Assembly: GCA_047619685.1 (NCBI GenBank)
Contig: JBLHLC010000033.1
Span: 1 to 41,092 of the forward strand
Source of the DNA: JABDJZ01 sp047619685
GTDB taxonomy: Bacteria > Bacteroidota > Rhodothermia > Rhodothermales > UBA10348
Direction of reading: 5' to 3'
Length of the DNA: 41,092 nt
Shown: piece by piece, positions 14,581 through 22,681 of the stretch
Position numbering within the stretch: position 1 is the first letter of the stretch
Layout of the letters: every line of letters starts with the position of its first letter
Translations under genes and position numbers: made by a program
The notes under the pieces: model-generated
What the model was told of the DNA's origin: nothing
The model's input: the letters and a program-made list of their open reading frames with translations, nothing else
Database searches by the model: none

Positions 14581-15564
14581 ATGAGTACATACTCACTACA
14601 GATGCCTGAGGGTGTCGAGGTAGAGGAAGCAACAGACACCTACGCACGCTTCGTCATCCAGCCTCTAGAGCGTGGATACGGTGTGACCATCGGCAATGCG
14701 CTTCGCCGCGTGTTGTTGTCGTCGCTGGAAGGTATTGCCATCACTGCCCTTCGGGTAGATGGCGTCCAGCACGAGTTCTCCATGATTCCGGGGGTTACGG
14801 AAGATGTCGCAGACATCATCCTGAACCTGAAGGGAGTCCGCTTCAAAGCGGAAGAGCCCATGGATGGCACAATCCATCTTGTGGCGAAGGGTCCTGGCAA
14901 CTGGACCGCTGGAGATATCGCTGCAGCAACGGCTGATTTCGAGGTCTTGAACCCCGATCATCACATTGCGACGCTGTCGGACGATTCCAATCTGTCTATT
15001 GAACTGCGCATTGGCGTCGGTCGGGGCTATGTCCAGGCCAATGACAACAAGCGCGCGGACGACCCCATCGGGGTTGTGGCAGTGGATGCCATCTTCACTC
15101 CCATCCAGAACGTTCGCTACAACATCACGCAGACGCGTGTCGGTGAGAAGATCGACTACGAGCGTTTGTCGCTTGAGGTGAACACGGATGGTTCGGTACA
15201 GCCGGAAGAGGCGCTTGCCCGTGCTGCCGGGATCCTCAGGGATCACGTCAACATGTTCATCAAGATGGACAGCGAGCCCCAGCCGACCGAGCAGGAAAAG
15301 GAAGTTGACGCAGAGGTTGCCCGCGTTCGGGAACTGCTGGGCCAGTCTGTCGACGAGTTGGATTTGTCGGTCCGGGCACATAATTGCCTCAAGGCCGCCA
15401 ACATCAAGACCATCGGCGATCTTGTGCGCCGCGAGGAGTCCGAGATGCTGAAGTTCAGAAACTTCGGCCGCAAGTCTCTTCAGGAACTGATGCAGGTCCT
15501 CGAAGAACGCAACCTTCACTTCGGCCTCGACATTGAAAAATACGTCGAGTCGGTAAAGAACTAG
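14581..15564 (+). CDS. rpoA: DNA-directed RNA polymerase subunit alpha
   Basis: The 327-residue alpha subunit has both domains. The N-terminal assembly domain carries FVIQPLERGYGVTIGNALRR and SMIPGVTEDVADIILNLKG. After a linker with EVDAEVARVRELL comes the C-terminal domain DELDLSVRAHNCLKAANIKT and FRNFGRKSLQEL, which contacts promoter UP elements and activators. Length is normal. The 63-nt gap to rplQ holds a CTCCGG/CCGGAG stem with an inner CCC/GGG hairpin. Confidence 0.97.
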   Translation: MSTYSLQMPEGVEVEEATDTYARFVIQPLERGYGVTIGNALRRVLLSSLEGIAITALRVDGVQHEFSMIPGVTEDVADIILNLKGVRFKAEEPMDGTIHLVAKGPGNWTAGDIAAATADFEVLNPDHHIATLSDDSNLSIELRIGVGRGYVQANDNKRADDPIGVVAVDAIFTPIQNVRYNITQTRVGEKIDYERLSLEVNTDGSVQPEEALARAAGILRDHVNMFIKMDSEPQPTEQEKEVDAEVARVRELLGQSVDELDLSVRAHNCLKAANIKTIGDLVRREESEMLKFRNFGRKSLQELMQVLEERNLHFGLDIEKYVESVKN

Positions 15565-15567
15565 TGC

Positions 15568-15602
15568 CTCCGGTGGCGCCCCTCGGGGTCAGGCTGCCGG
15601 AG
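15568..15602 (+). other. Two-tier hairpin rpoA-rplQ
   Basis: CTCCGG and CCGGAG (6 bp) enclose a smaller CCC-ctcg-GGG stem. It is not followed by T residues and ends 25 nt before the rplQ start. A processing or stability element is possible. Confidence 0.35.
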
Positions 15603-15627
15603 ACATCCAGATTTGATCGAGTAGGTC

Positions 15628-16263
15628 ATGAGACATCAAAAAACGATTGCCAAGCTTGGGCGGACCGCAACGCACAGGAAGGCGACCATGGCGGCGTTGT
15701 CAAACGCGCTGATCACGCATAAGCGGATCACCACGACCTTGGCCAAAGCCAAAGCCCTTCGGGTTTACGTGGAGCCGCTGCTCAACCGGTCCAAGTCAGA
15801 CACGACACAGAATCGTCGTCAGGTTTTCCGGCATCTCCAGGACAAGTATACCGTTACGGAGCTGTTCAGCGAGATATCCGGAAAGATTGGCGAGCGTCCG
15901 GGTGGGTACACCCGCGTGGTCAAGCTTGGACAGCGGGCCGGCGATAGTGCCCAGATGGCGATTATCGAGTTGGTGGACTACAACGAGTCCGGCGGCTCTG
16001 GAAAGGTCGAGACCAAGCAGAAGCGGACGCGCCGTGGACGTGCGGGCTCGGGCGCCAAAACGGCTGCTGTTGCCGCCGTGGGTGCGGAAGTCGCCGAAGA
16101 GGTGGTTCCCGAAGCAGAGGCTGCTGCCGAAGTAGCTGAAGCGGTTGCCGACGACGCGTCTGACGCGGTCGCTGAGGTTGCCGACGTAGAGGCCTCCACG
16201 GATGCCCCCGTTGACGAAGCTGCGGCCGACGAAGCGGCGGGCGACGAGGAGAAGAAGGCCTGA
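15628..16263 (+). CDS. rplQ: 50S ribosomal protein L17 with long acidic tail (bL17)
   Basis: Residues 1-120 are a normal L17: MRHQKTIAKLGRTATHRKAT, SNALITHKRITTTLAKAKAL, and GGYTRVVKLGQRAGDSAQM before a VDYNES end. A basic linker follows (KVETKQKRTRRGRAGSG), then about 65 residues made almost entirely of Ala, Glu, Asp and Val (for example EEVVPEAEAAAEVAEAVADD), ending GDEEKKA. The total of 211 residues is far above the usual 115-130. Tails on L17 occur in Bacteroidota, but this one is long and low in complexity. It closes the alpha operon. Confidence 0.95.
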   Translation: MRHQKTIAKLGRTATHRKATMAALSNALITHKRITTTLAKAKALRVYVEPLLNRSKSDTTQNRRQVFRHLQDKYTVTELFSEISGKIGERPGGYTRVVKLGQRAGDSAQMAIIELVDYNESGGSGKVETKQKRTRRGRAGSGAKTAAVAAVGAEVAEEVVPEAEAAAEVAEAVADDASDAVAEVADVEASTDAPVDEAAADEAAGDEEKKA

Positions 16264-16292
16264 TCGGCTGAAGTCTCTTCTGTTCTGATTAT

Positions 16293-16327
16293 GCGGGGCG
16301 CTTCCTTGGGGAGCGTCCCGCTTTTTT
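16293..16327 (+). terminator. Intrinsic terminator of the ribosomal protein cluster
   Basis: GCGGGGCGCT pairs with AGCGTCCCGC (10 bp with one G-T) around a 9-nt loop and is followed by six T residues. It lies 29 nt after the rplQ stop and is the best intrinsic terminator in the window. It marks the end of the S10-spc-alpha transcript. Confidence 0.92.
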
Positions 16328-16388
16328 GTAGCCCTTTCCCGAGCTTCTGACGCGGAACCGGCGCCAAAGATTGCGTACCATTCCGGCG

Positions 16389-18641
16389 ATGGCACTTTCA
16401 TCATCCATATTGAAGGGAACTGAAATCGAGGTAGAACCCCGGTTTCAGGAGGCGCTGGAAACACTGCTGGAGTCCTGCCGCGCGACGCTTCCCTCGGTTG
16501 ACGAGGAGATGATCACGCAGGCGTTCCGTGTGGCTCATTGGGCTCACCGAAACGATCGTCGCGCTTCGGGAGAACCCTACATCATTCACCCGCTTGCGGT
16601 CGCGCAGATTTGCGTGGAGCAGATCGGCTTGGATGACGTCAGCGTAGCGGCCGCCCTCCTCCATGACGTGGTGGAGGACACGGAGGTCTCCCTGGACTTC
16701 ATCCGTCTCACGTTCGGCGACACGATGGCCGAAATAATCGACGGCCTGACAAAAATAAGTGGGGCCTTTGAGAGTCGGGCCATCGGTCAGGCGGAGAATG
16801 TCAGGAAGCTGATGCTATCCATGGCGTCGGACATCCGTGTAATCCTGGTCAAGTTCGCCGATCGGCTGCATAACATGCGGACCCTCGATTCGCTTACCCG
16901 GCACAGGCAGTTCAAGATCGCCACCGAGACGCATGAGCTGTTCGCGCCGCTGGCCCATCGATTCGGCTTCAATGCGCTCAAGAGTGAGCTGGAGGATCTT
17001 TCACTCAAGGTTCTGAATCCGGACATGTATGGGCTCATCGTCCAGGGGCTCAGGGACTCGCAGAAGGATCGGGACGCCTATATCGCACGCTTTGCCGGTC
17101 CTGTCCGCGAGAGGCTGGAACAGGACGGCTTTCGCTTCGCCATATCTGGACGCTCGAAGAACTTCTATTCCATCTACCGGAAGATGAAGCGGCAGAACAA
17201 GCCGCTGTCCGAGATCTACGACATCTTTGCCATCCGCATCGTGTTGGATAGCACCGGGAAGGAGGGGAGAGAGGACTGCTGGCTGGTCTATTCGATTCTA
17301 ACGGACCTGTACAAGCCACTTTCGGAACGCTTTCGCGATTTCGTCTCGGTCCCCAAGTCCAACGGGTACCAGAGTCTGCACACCACGGTTCTGGGACCTG
17401 AAGGTCGGCGCGTCGAGATCCAGATCCGGACCCGGGACATGCACGAGGTGGCAGAAAAGGGGGTAGCCGCCCACTGGAAGTACAAGGAGGGGAGTGCCCG
17501 CTCCGACACCGAGATGGAGACCTTCCTGACATGGGTGCGCGAACTCCTGGAGGGACCACGGCCAGACGAGGCAACCGAATTCGTTCAGGACTTTCGGCTC
17601 AATCTGTACGACGAGGAGATCTACGTCTTCACACCCAACGGAGATCTGCTCACCCTGCCAATTGGGGCGTCCCCGGTGGACTTTGCATTCCAAGTGCATA
17701 CAGAGGTTGGATTCCACTGTATCGGCGCCAAGGCTAACGGCAAGATGGTGCCCCTCTCGCACAAATTGCAGAGTGGTGACCAGGTCGAAATCATCACTTC
17801 CAAGAAGCAGACGCCAAATTCCGATTGGATCAAGTTTGTGGTGACCCAGAAGGCGCGAAGTCGGGTCCGGCACTGGATCAACGAAAAGCGCCGGAAGGCC
17901 ATTGAGAGCGGCCGAGAGATGTGGGTCAAGCGGGCAAAGAGGGCCGGGATTGAGTTTACGGACGCCGAACTATCGGCCTGGGCCATCAAATTGCGATTCC
18001 CGAACCAGAACCAGCTGCTATACGAAATCGGGACCGGCCTCTACGAGGTCAAGGATCTCCTTTCGTTCGTAAAGAGCGCTCGCACCGCGGCGGAAGACGG
18101 CCCCGTCTCGCCAACGGATGCTCGGCAGGAGGAATTCGAGACCTTTTTGGATACGGCCCAGGCAACGGGAGCCCCGGCCCTGCTCATAGACGGTGAGCTC
18201 CACTCGGACATAGCCACAGAGTATGCGTCGTGCTGCAATCCGATACCGGGAGACGATGTTTTCGGGTACGTCTCTCGCGGCGGCGCAATCAGGATCCACC
18301 GCGTCAATTGCAAGAATGCCCCCAATCTGCTGATCAACCAGCCCGACCGAATTGTCGCAGTCCAGTGGAGCCGGCAAAAGGACGTCTCTTTCGTCACCGC
18401 ATTGCGGGTCATGGGAGAAGACAGGGTCGGAATCGTGTCCGATCTGACCACGCTGATCTCAAAGAGCCTCAAGACCAACATCCGTTCAATTTCGGTCGAG
18501 AGTCAGGACGGCGTGTTTGAGGGAATGATCGTCATGCTGGTAAGTGACCTTGCCCATCTTCGCCGTTTAATTGATCGGATCAAACGCATAGAGGGCATCC
18601 ACGGGGTCTATCGGTTCGAAGAACAAATAGAAGACATTTAG
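16389..18641 (+). CDS. rel: Bifunctional (p)ppGpp synthetase/hydrolase (RelA/SpoT family)
   Basis: The protein has 750 residues from the ATG giving MALSSSILKG; a TTG six codons upstream is an alternative. The hydrolase domain keeps HD at residues 92-93 and ED at 96-97 (LLHDVVEDT) and KFADRLHNMRT. The synthetase domain has GRSKNFYSIYRKMKR and RFRDFVSVPKSNGYQSLHT. Its RFRD at about 314-317 is the basic RxxD form seen in bifunctional enzymes, not the acidic ExDD of RelA. TGS (about 410-470), a CC region (YASCCNPIPGDD) and a C-terminal ACT domain follow. It should set (p)ppGpp levels, which govern the ribosomal genes upstream. It is first in a + strand group with an HU-like gene, ruvX and def. 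Confidence 0.95.
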   Translation: MALSSSILKGTEIEVEPRFQEALETLLESCRATLPSVDEEMITQAFRVAHWAHRNDRRASGEPYIIHPLAVAQICVEQIGLDDVSVAAALLHDVVEDTEVSLDFIRLTFGDTMAEIIDGLTKISGAFESRAIGQAENVRKLMLSMASDIRVILVKFADRLHNMRTLDSLTRHRQFKIATETHELFAPLAHRFGFNALKSELEDLSLKVLNPDMYGLIVQGLRDSQKDRDAYIARFAGPVRERLEQDGFRFAISGRSKNFYSIYRKMKRQNKPLSEIYDIFAIRIVLDSTGKEGREDCWLVYSILTDLYKPLSERFRDFVSVPKSNGYQSLHTTVLGPEGRRVEIQIRTRDMHEVAEKGVAAHWKYKEGSARSDTEMETFLTWVRELLEGPRPDEATEFVQDFRLNLYDEEIYVFTPNGDLLTLPIGASPVDFAFQVHTEVGFHCIGAKANGKMVPLSHKLQSGDQVEIITSKKQTPNSDWIKFVVTQKARSRVRHWINEKRRKAIESGREMWVKRAKRAGIEFTDAELSAWAIKLRFPNQNQLLYEIGTGLYEVKDLLSFVKSARTAAEDGPVSPTDARQEEFETFLDTAQATGAPALLIDGELHSDIATEYASCCNPIPGDDVFGYVSRGGAIRIHRVNCKNAPNLLINQPDRIVAVQWSRQKDVSFVTALRVMGEDRVGIVSDLTTLISKSLKTNIRSISVESQDGVFEGMIVMLVSDLAHLRRLIDRIKRIEGIHGVYRFEEQIEDI

Positions 18642-18728
18642 AACGTTGCGTCTTAATTGGTTGACAAGCGGCGGCGGTCGCCGTTTCTTCCTAGTGTTAA
18701 GTAAAACCAACAGTTACTGCAAAAGCGC

Positions 18729-19130
18729 ATGGGCGCCAAACCAACAACACTAACCAAGAAAGACGTGGCCCGACGGGTCTCGGAATTGGTTGATAGGCCC
18801 ATCTACAAGTGTGAGCCGTGGGTCAGCGCTGTCGTTGACGCGCTTGGTGCGCTGATGATGGAGGCCGATCCTGAAGTTCGCATCGAGCTCCGGGATTTTG
18901 GTGTCTTCGAGGTAAAGAAGACCAAGGCGAAACCCAAGGCGCGAAATCCCAAGACCAACGAGACGGTTTTTATCCCTAGCCGCAGGAAGACGCATTTCAA
19001 ACCCAGCAAGAAGCTGAAGTCGGTGCTGCAGACACCTCTCCTGGACCTCTCCTATGAGGTACCCGAAGGAAGCGCAGATGCCGAGGCGACCATTCAGGCA
19101 GCGTTGCTTGCCGAAGAGGCCGCCTACTAG
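18729..19130 (+). CDS. HU/IHF-family DNA-binding protein with C-terminal extension
   Basis: The 133-residue protein has an HU core at about residues 8-100. It begins LTKKDVARRVSELVDRPIYK, continues IELRDFGVFEVKKTKAKPKA (the beta-arm entry) and ends in RNPKTNETVFIPSRRKTHFK, matching the GRNPxTGE and PAxxxVxFKP signatures of HU. HU is normally about 90 residues. Here a tail of about 30 residues rich in Glu and Ala follows (VPEGSADAEATIQAALLAEE). It probably bends DNA or serves as a nucleoid protein. ruvX begins 3 nt after its stop. Confidence 0.88.
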   Translation: MGAKPTTLTKKDVARRVSELVDRPIYKCEPWVSAVVDALGALMMEADPEVRIELRDFGVFEVKKTKAKPKARNPKTNETVFIPSRRKTHFKPSKKLKSVLQTPLLDLSYEVPEGSADAEATIQAALLAEEAAY

Positions 19131-19133
19131 CGC

Positions 19134-19541
19134 GTGTTGGACGCTACTCCGGGGCGATTGGTGGGGTTGGACGTGGGTACTCGACGAGTGGGACTCGCCA
19201 TGACCGATCCGCTGAAGATGTTCGTCCAGCCGGTCGGCGCGTTTGAGCCCAACACGGCCATTGGCGAACTCAAGAGGCTACATGCCGAATTCGGTGTTGA
19301 AATGGCGGTAGTGGGGTGGCCGCTAACCGAGGAAGGCAAGGAAGGTCCGGCAACCAAGATGGTCAACGTGTTCATTCGCCGGATCCGAAAGGCCATTCCT
19401 GGCGTCAAGATATTTCGGCAGGACGAACGGTATACCAGCGAAGAGGCTCGCTCTCGGTTAACCGGAGCCAGCGCCCGCGGCCGCGTCGACACCATGGCGG
19501 CAGGAATCATTCTCCAGGAGTACCTGGACACACCATCGTGA
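19134..19541 (+). CDS. ruvX: RuvX/YqgF family Holliday-junction resolvase-like nuclease
   Basis: The protein has 135 residues from a GTG start (TTG is the next codon; no ATG is available near the conserved N-terminus). The RNase H-like fold is marked by LVGLDVGTRRVGLAMTDP, VVGWPLTEEG, QDERYTSEEA and VDTMAAGIILQEYL, which together hold the acidic catalytic residues. YqgF proteins are implicated in 16S pre-rRNA maturation and in Holliday-junction cleavage. The 3-nt gap from the HU-like gene indicates one transcript. A spacer of 88 nt precedes def. Confidence 0.93.
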   Translation: MLDATPGRLVGLDVGTRRVGLAMTDPLKMFVQPVGAFEPNTAIGELKRLHAEFGVEMAVVGWPLTEEGKEGPATKMVNVFIRRIRKAIPGVKIFRQDERYTSEEARSRLTGASARGRVDTMAAGIILQEYLDTPS

Positions 19542-19629
19542 CCACCGGACCAGTTTCCGACCGCGAACCTGGAAACCAGGGACCGCGTTTCAAGCGTACG
19601 GTACCTTATTCGACGGCATTAATAGTTGC

Positions 19630-20211
19630 ATGATTCTTCCTGTTCATACATACGGTGACCCGATTCTGCGAGAGCAGACGGTGCCAGTAGAATCAGACTC
19701 GCCCGAACTCCAGCAGTTGATCGATGACATGATCGAGACCATGCGGGGCGCCGCTGGAATCGGGCTGGCTGCGCCGCAGGTTGGGCGCCGGGAGCGGATC
19801 TTCGTGGTGGACCTGGGGCCACTGGTGGACGATGATGATCCGGAAAGCCTGACCTGGCCAGAGCAGCCCATGGTGTTCGTGAATCCACTCGTTGTAGAGG
19901 AGACCGGCGAGGAAATTGAATTTGAGGAAGGCTGTCTGTCGATCCCTGACCTGAAGGAATATGTCGCCCGGCCGGAGTCGATTGAGCTGACCTTCTTGAA
20001 CAGGCGCCTGGAGAAGCAGACGCTCCAGGCGACAGATATGCTGGCAAGGGTCATTCAGCATGAGTACGATCATCTCGAGGGCGTCTTGTTCATAGACCGA
20101 ATCAGCCCATTTCGTCGCAGACTGCTTCGGCGTCGTCTCCGTGAGATGGCGGAAGGAGAAGTGGAGGCCGAATATCCACTAGCGGTCCATCGGCATAACG
20201 GGCCGGTTTAG
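19630..20211 (+). CDS. def: Peptide deformylase
   Basis: The enzyme removes the formyl group from nascent chains before Map acts. The 193 residues start MILPVHTYGDPILREQT. All three active-site motifs are intact: GIGLAAPQ, EEGCLSIPD (metal Cys) and QHEYDHLEG (two metal His and the catalytic Glu). The C-terminus has an Arg-rich helix (SPFRRRLLRRRLREM) and a short tail, as in Bacteroidota enzymes. The gene converges with the metal ABC operon, 57 nt apart; that gap has no clear terminator. Confidence 0.97.
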   Translation: MILPVHTYGDPILREQTVPVESDSPELQQLIDDMIETMRGAAGIGLAAPQVGRRERIFVVDLGPLVDDDDPESLTWPEQPMVFVNPLVVEETGEEIEFEEGCLSIPDLKEYVARPESIELTFLNRRLEKQTLQATDMLARVIQHEYDHLEGVLFIDRISPFRRRLLRRRLREMAEGEVEAEYPLAVHRHNGPV

Positions 20212-20268
20212 CCTGGAAGGCATTCCGGCGGCTCATACCCCGGCATACTCCACGGATCCCAGAGCCTT

Positions 20269-21072
20269 CTAGGCAGCGTTGCGGCCGATCACAGCGGCTA
20301 CGGCAAAAACGAGAGCCTGCACCAGAACAATGGTGGCGCCGCTTGGCAGATCCGCGGCGTAGGCGGCAAACAGGCCCGAAACGCTGGACCCGACGCCTAT
20401 CAGGACGGATGCCAGGGTCATCGTGACAAATCGCGCCGAGATCAGCCGGGCAGCCGCGGCAGGAATGACCAGGAAGGCCGCCATCAGAATGATTCCGACC
20501 ATTTTGACGGAAACCACAACCGTTATTGCAAGGAGAACAAACAGGAGATAGTCGTCCCTATCTACAGGTAGGCGGTCCGACTTAGCCGAATCCTCGTCGA
20601 AGGACGCGTAGGCCCATCGCCCCCAGAGGCGGGGAAGCGTTGTGAGGGTCAGAAGGCCAGTGGCACCGATTACCCACAGGTCGCCGGGCTTTACAGCCAA
20701 CACGGATCCAAAGAGGTACGCGAAGGCATCTACGTTCACGCTTCGACGGAACGCCAGGAACACGAGACCCAGAGCGACCGCGACCGCAAAGAAGACACCA
20801 ACCGCTGTATCGCCCGCCAGCGTTGTGTGGCGTCGAACCCAATTGATCGCCATCGCCACAAACACCGTGAAAGGCAGCGCCACGACAAGCGGTTCAGCCC
20901 CCAGGAGTAGACCCAGCGCCACGCCTCCAAACGCAGCGTGAGCAAGACCAGCGCCCAAGAAACTGAGCCGCCGCTGAACAACAAACACGCCGTAGTAGCT
21001 CGCTACTGAACCTACCAGAATGGCGGCCAGCAAGGCGCGTTGAAAGAACGGATAAGAGAGGGCCTCCATCAT
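20269..21072 (-). CDS. Metal ABC transporter permease (ZnuB/MntB-like)
   Basis: The 267-residue integral membrane protein of the ABC-3 family has about seven to nine hydrophobic segments. The conserved RRLSFLGAGLAHAAFGGVALG region near the N-terminus couples to the ATPase. The C-terminal half includes AFLVIPAAAARLIS. It should carry Zn2+ or Mn2+ across the inner membrane. The start overlaps the ATPase stop by 4 nt (ATGA), so it is coupled to it. Zinc versus manganese cannot be settled from the sequence. Confidence 0.93.
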   Translation of the reverse strand: MMEALSYPFFQRALLAAILVGSVASYYGVFVVQRRLSFLGAGLAHAAFGGVALGLLLGAEPLVVALPFTVFVAMAINWVRRHTTLAGDTAVGVFFAVAVALGLVFLAFRRSVNVDAFAYLFGSVLAVKPGDLWVIGATGLLTLTTLPRLWGRWAYASFDEDSAKSDRLPVDRDDYLLFVLLAITVVVSVKMVGIILMAAFLVIPAAAARLISARFVTMTLASVLIGVGSSVSGLFAAYAADLPSGATIVLVQALVFAVAAVIGRNAA

Positions 21073-21839
21073 GGCCGATCCCCGTGGTCATGCCCGCGAT
21101 TCAGGGCACTCTGCACTCCGTGTGCGTGACCGACATGACCGAACGCCGCCCGGACTGACGCCTCGGAGAGGGCCTCCGACGGAGATCCAAAGCTCACCTG
21201 TCTCCCATTGAGCAGGAGGACGTGCGACGCGTGATGGATGGCCGCGTCCCAGTCATGGGTAACCAGGATGACTGCGCCGCCGGTTTCCTCTCGAAAGCTG
21301 TCCAGTTGCCCGTAAAGATCGGAGGTCCCGGCCGCATCGATGCCCGACTCCGGCTCATCCAGGATCAGAAGCTCCACGCCCTGGGCCATGGCCTTGGCCA
21401 GGTAGACCCGCTGCAATTCGCCACCGGATAGTCGGCTTACCTGCCGATCCGCCAGGTGGCCAGCACCGACGCGTTCCAGGGCCGAGGCGCTCCACGCACG
21501 GTCGGCCGCAGACAGCACGCCCGGCCAGGTCCCGCGGCGAGCAGACGCCACCAGTTCGACCGCGAGGGCGGGGAAGGTCCGGTCCAGTGACTTGATCTGT
21601 GGCACGTACCCAATTCGTCCGGACTTGCATTGGCCAGGTGGCTTGCCCAGAACCTCAATTACTCCTTCGCTGATGGGAAGAAGGCCTACCAGCGCCCGAA
21701 TGAAGGTTGACTTGCCGCTGCCGTTGGGACCCAGAATAGCCACCAGATCGCCGCGGTTTGATGAGAACGTGATGCCGGAGTTGGCCACACGTCCACCCAG
21801 GCGGACACTGACGTTGTGAGCCGAGAGGATTTCGTTCAT
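21069..21839 (-). CDS. Metal ABC transporter ATP-binding protein (ZnuC/MntA-like)
   Basis: The 256-residue ABC ATPase has its Walker A at about 37-45 (GPNGSGKST), Q-loop YVPQIKSLD, signature LSGGELQR, Walker B LLILDEPESGID and H-loop LVTHDWD. The C-terminus is His-rich (FGHVGHAHG and RGHDHGD), which may bind the transported metal. It overlaps the substrate-binding protein gene by 4 nt upstream and the permease by 4 nt downstream. It energises import at the cytoplasmic face. Confidence 0.95.
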   Translation of the reverse strand: MNEILSAHNVSVRLGGRVANSGITFSSNRGDLVAILGPNGSGKSTFIRALVGLLPISEGVIEVLGKPPGQCKSGRIGYVPQIKSLDRTFPALAVELVASARRGTWPGVLSAADRAWSASALERVGAGHLADRQVSRLSGGELQRVYLAKAMAQGVELLILDEPESGIDAAGTSDLYGQLDSFREETGGAVILVTHDWDAAIHHASHVLLLNGRQVSFGSPSEALSEASVRAAFGHVGHAHGVQSALNRGHDHGDRP

Positions 21840-22681
21840 CTACCGCGGGCCAATTCGTCAATGAGGTGGCCGATAAGCTCGGGATAACTGGCCGCGCTCT
21901 CTGGCGAACCGATCGGGTCAAGTTCGACGAAGCGGGCGCCTGATGCCTCTGCCACCAGGCGGGCTGCACGTTCTGGTAGCGCGCTCTGTCCGACAACCAG
22001 CCCGGTGCTCCTGGCCTCTTCAATGGAAGACTGGAGCCTTGCCGCCGATGGTTCGACACCCTCAACCGGGGAAATGGTGCTTTCGATGACGATTCCCATG
22101 CGGCGGGCAAAAGCGTCCAGGAACGTGCTGGACATGACCATGCGCAGACCCTCCAGGCGCTGCCGACCCGCCTCAACCAGATCCAACAGCTCTTGCTCCA
22201 GACGGGCTGCCCGAATCTTCACCGCGTCACATTCCTCCGGCTCCGCCGCGCAGAGGGCCGACACCAACCGAGGCAGCGCGCGTCGAACCGCTTCAGGGTC
22301 CAACCAGGCATGTGGATCGGAATCGGGTTCCGAATTCAGCCAGAGCACGTCTCCGTGTCCCAAGGTGGTTACCCAGCCGTCTACGTCTGGGTCTACCGCC
22401 CAGAGCAGGCTGGCCCGGCTGGCACTTCGCACGGCCGATGGAAGCGGATCGTATGCATGCGGCGAGACGCCCGCCGGAAGAAGTCGATCGATCACCATTC
22501 CTTCTCCAGCCAAAGCGAGCGCGAGGGTCTGAAGGGGATAGATGGTGACCATGATATCTGCCGCAGGAGATCCAGGTGCCTCCCCTGAGGGCGTCTGACA
22601 GGCGGCCAGGGTAGCAAGGGCTAGCGCCAACGCGCCATGTCGCCCTGTCCGTCCAATTAGATATAGAGTCCTACTGCCCAA
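21836..22681 (-). CDS. Zinc/manganese-binding lipoprotein of the ABC importer (cluster 9, ZnuA-like)
   Basis: The 281 residues start with a basic N-region, a hydrophobic stretch and a lipobox LATLAAC with Cys28, so the mature protein is lipid-anchored. Metal-site motifs of cluster A-I proteins are present: SPHAYDP (His75), DPHAWLDP (His124), SPVEGVEPSA and the C-terminal ELDPIG. There is no His-rich loop of the type found in E. coli ZnuA. Its 5' end overlaps the epimerase stop by 11 nt, so the whole - strand group is probably one transcript. Confidence 0.92.
   Translation of the reverse strand: MGSRTLYLIGRTGRHGALALALATLAACQTPSGEAPGSPAADIMVTIYPLQTLALALAGEGMVIDRLLPAGVSPHAYDPLPSAVRSASRASLLWAVDPDVDGWVTTLGHGDVLWLNSEPDSDPHAWLDPEAVRRALPRLVSALCAAEPEECDAVKIRAARLEQELLDLVEAGRQRLEGLRMVMSSTFLDAFARRMGIVIESTISPVEGVEPSAARLQSSIEEARSTGLVVGQSALPERAARLVAEASGARFVELDPIGSPESAASYPELIGHLIDELARGR

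Noticed and set aside
18661..18697. TTGACA with TAGTGT upstream of the HU-like gene as a sigma-70 promoter
   Set aside because: The spacing (about 25 bp) is too long and no TAnnTTTG element is correctly placed. A small GC-rich stem (CGGCG/CGCCG) with a weak T-tract overlaps it, so neither promoter nor terminator is claimed.
20212..20268. Possible bidirectional terminator between def and the permease gene
   Set aside because: No convincing stem with flanking T-runs could be found in the 57-nt convergent gap.
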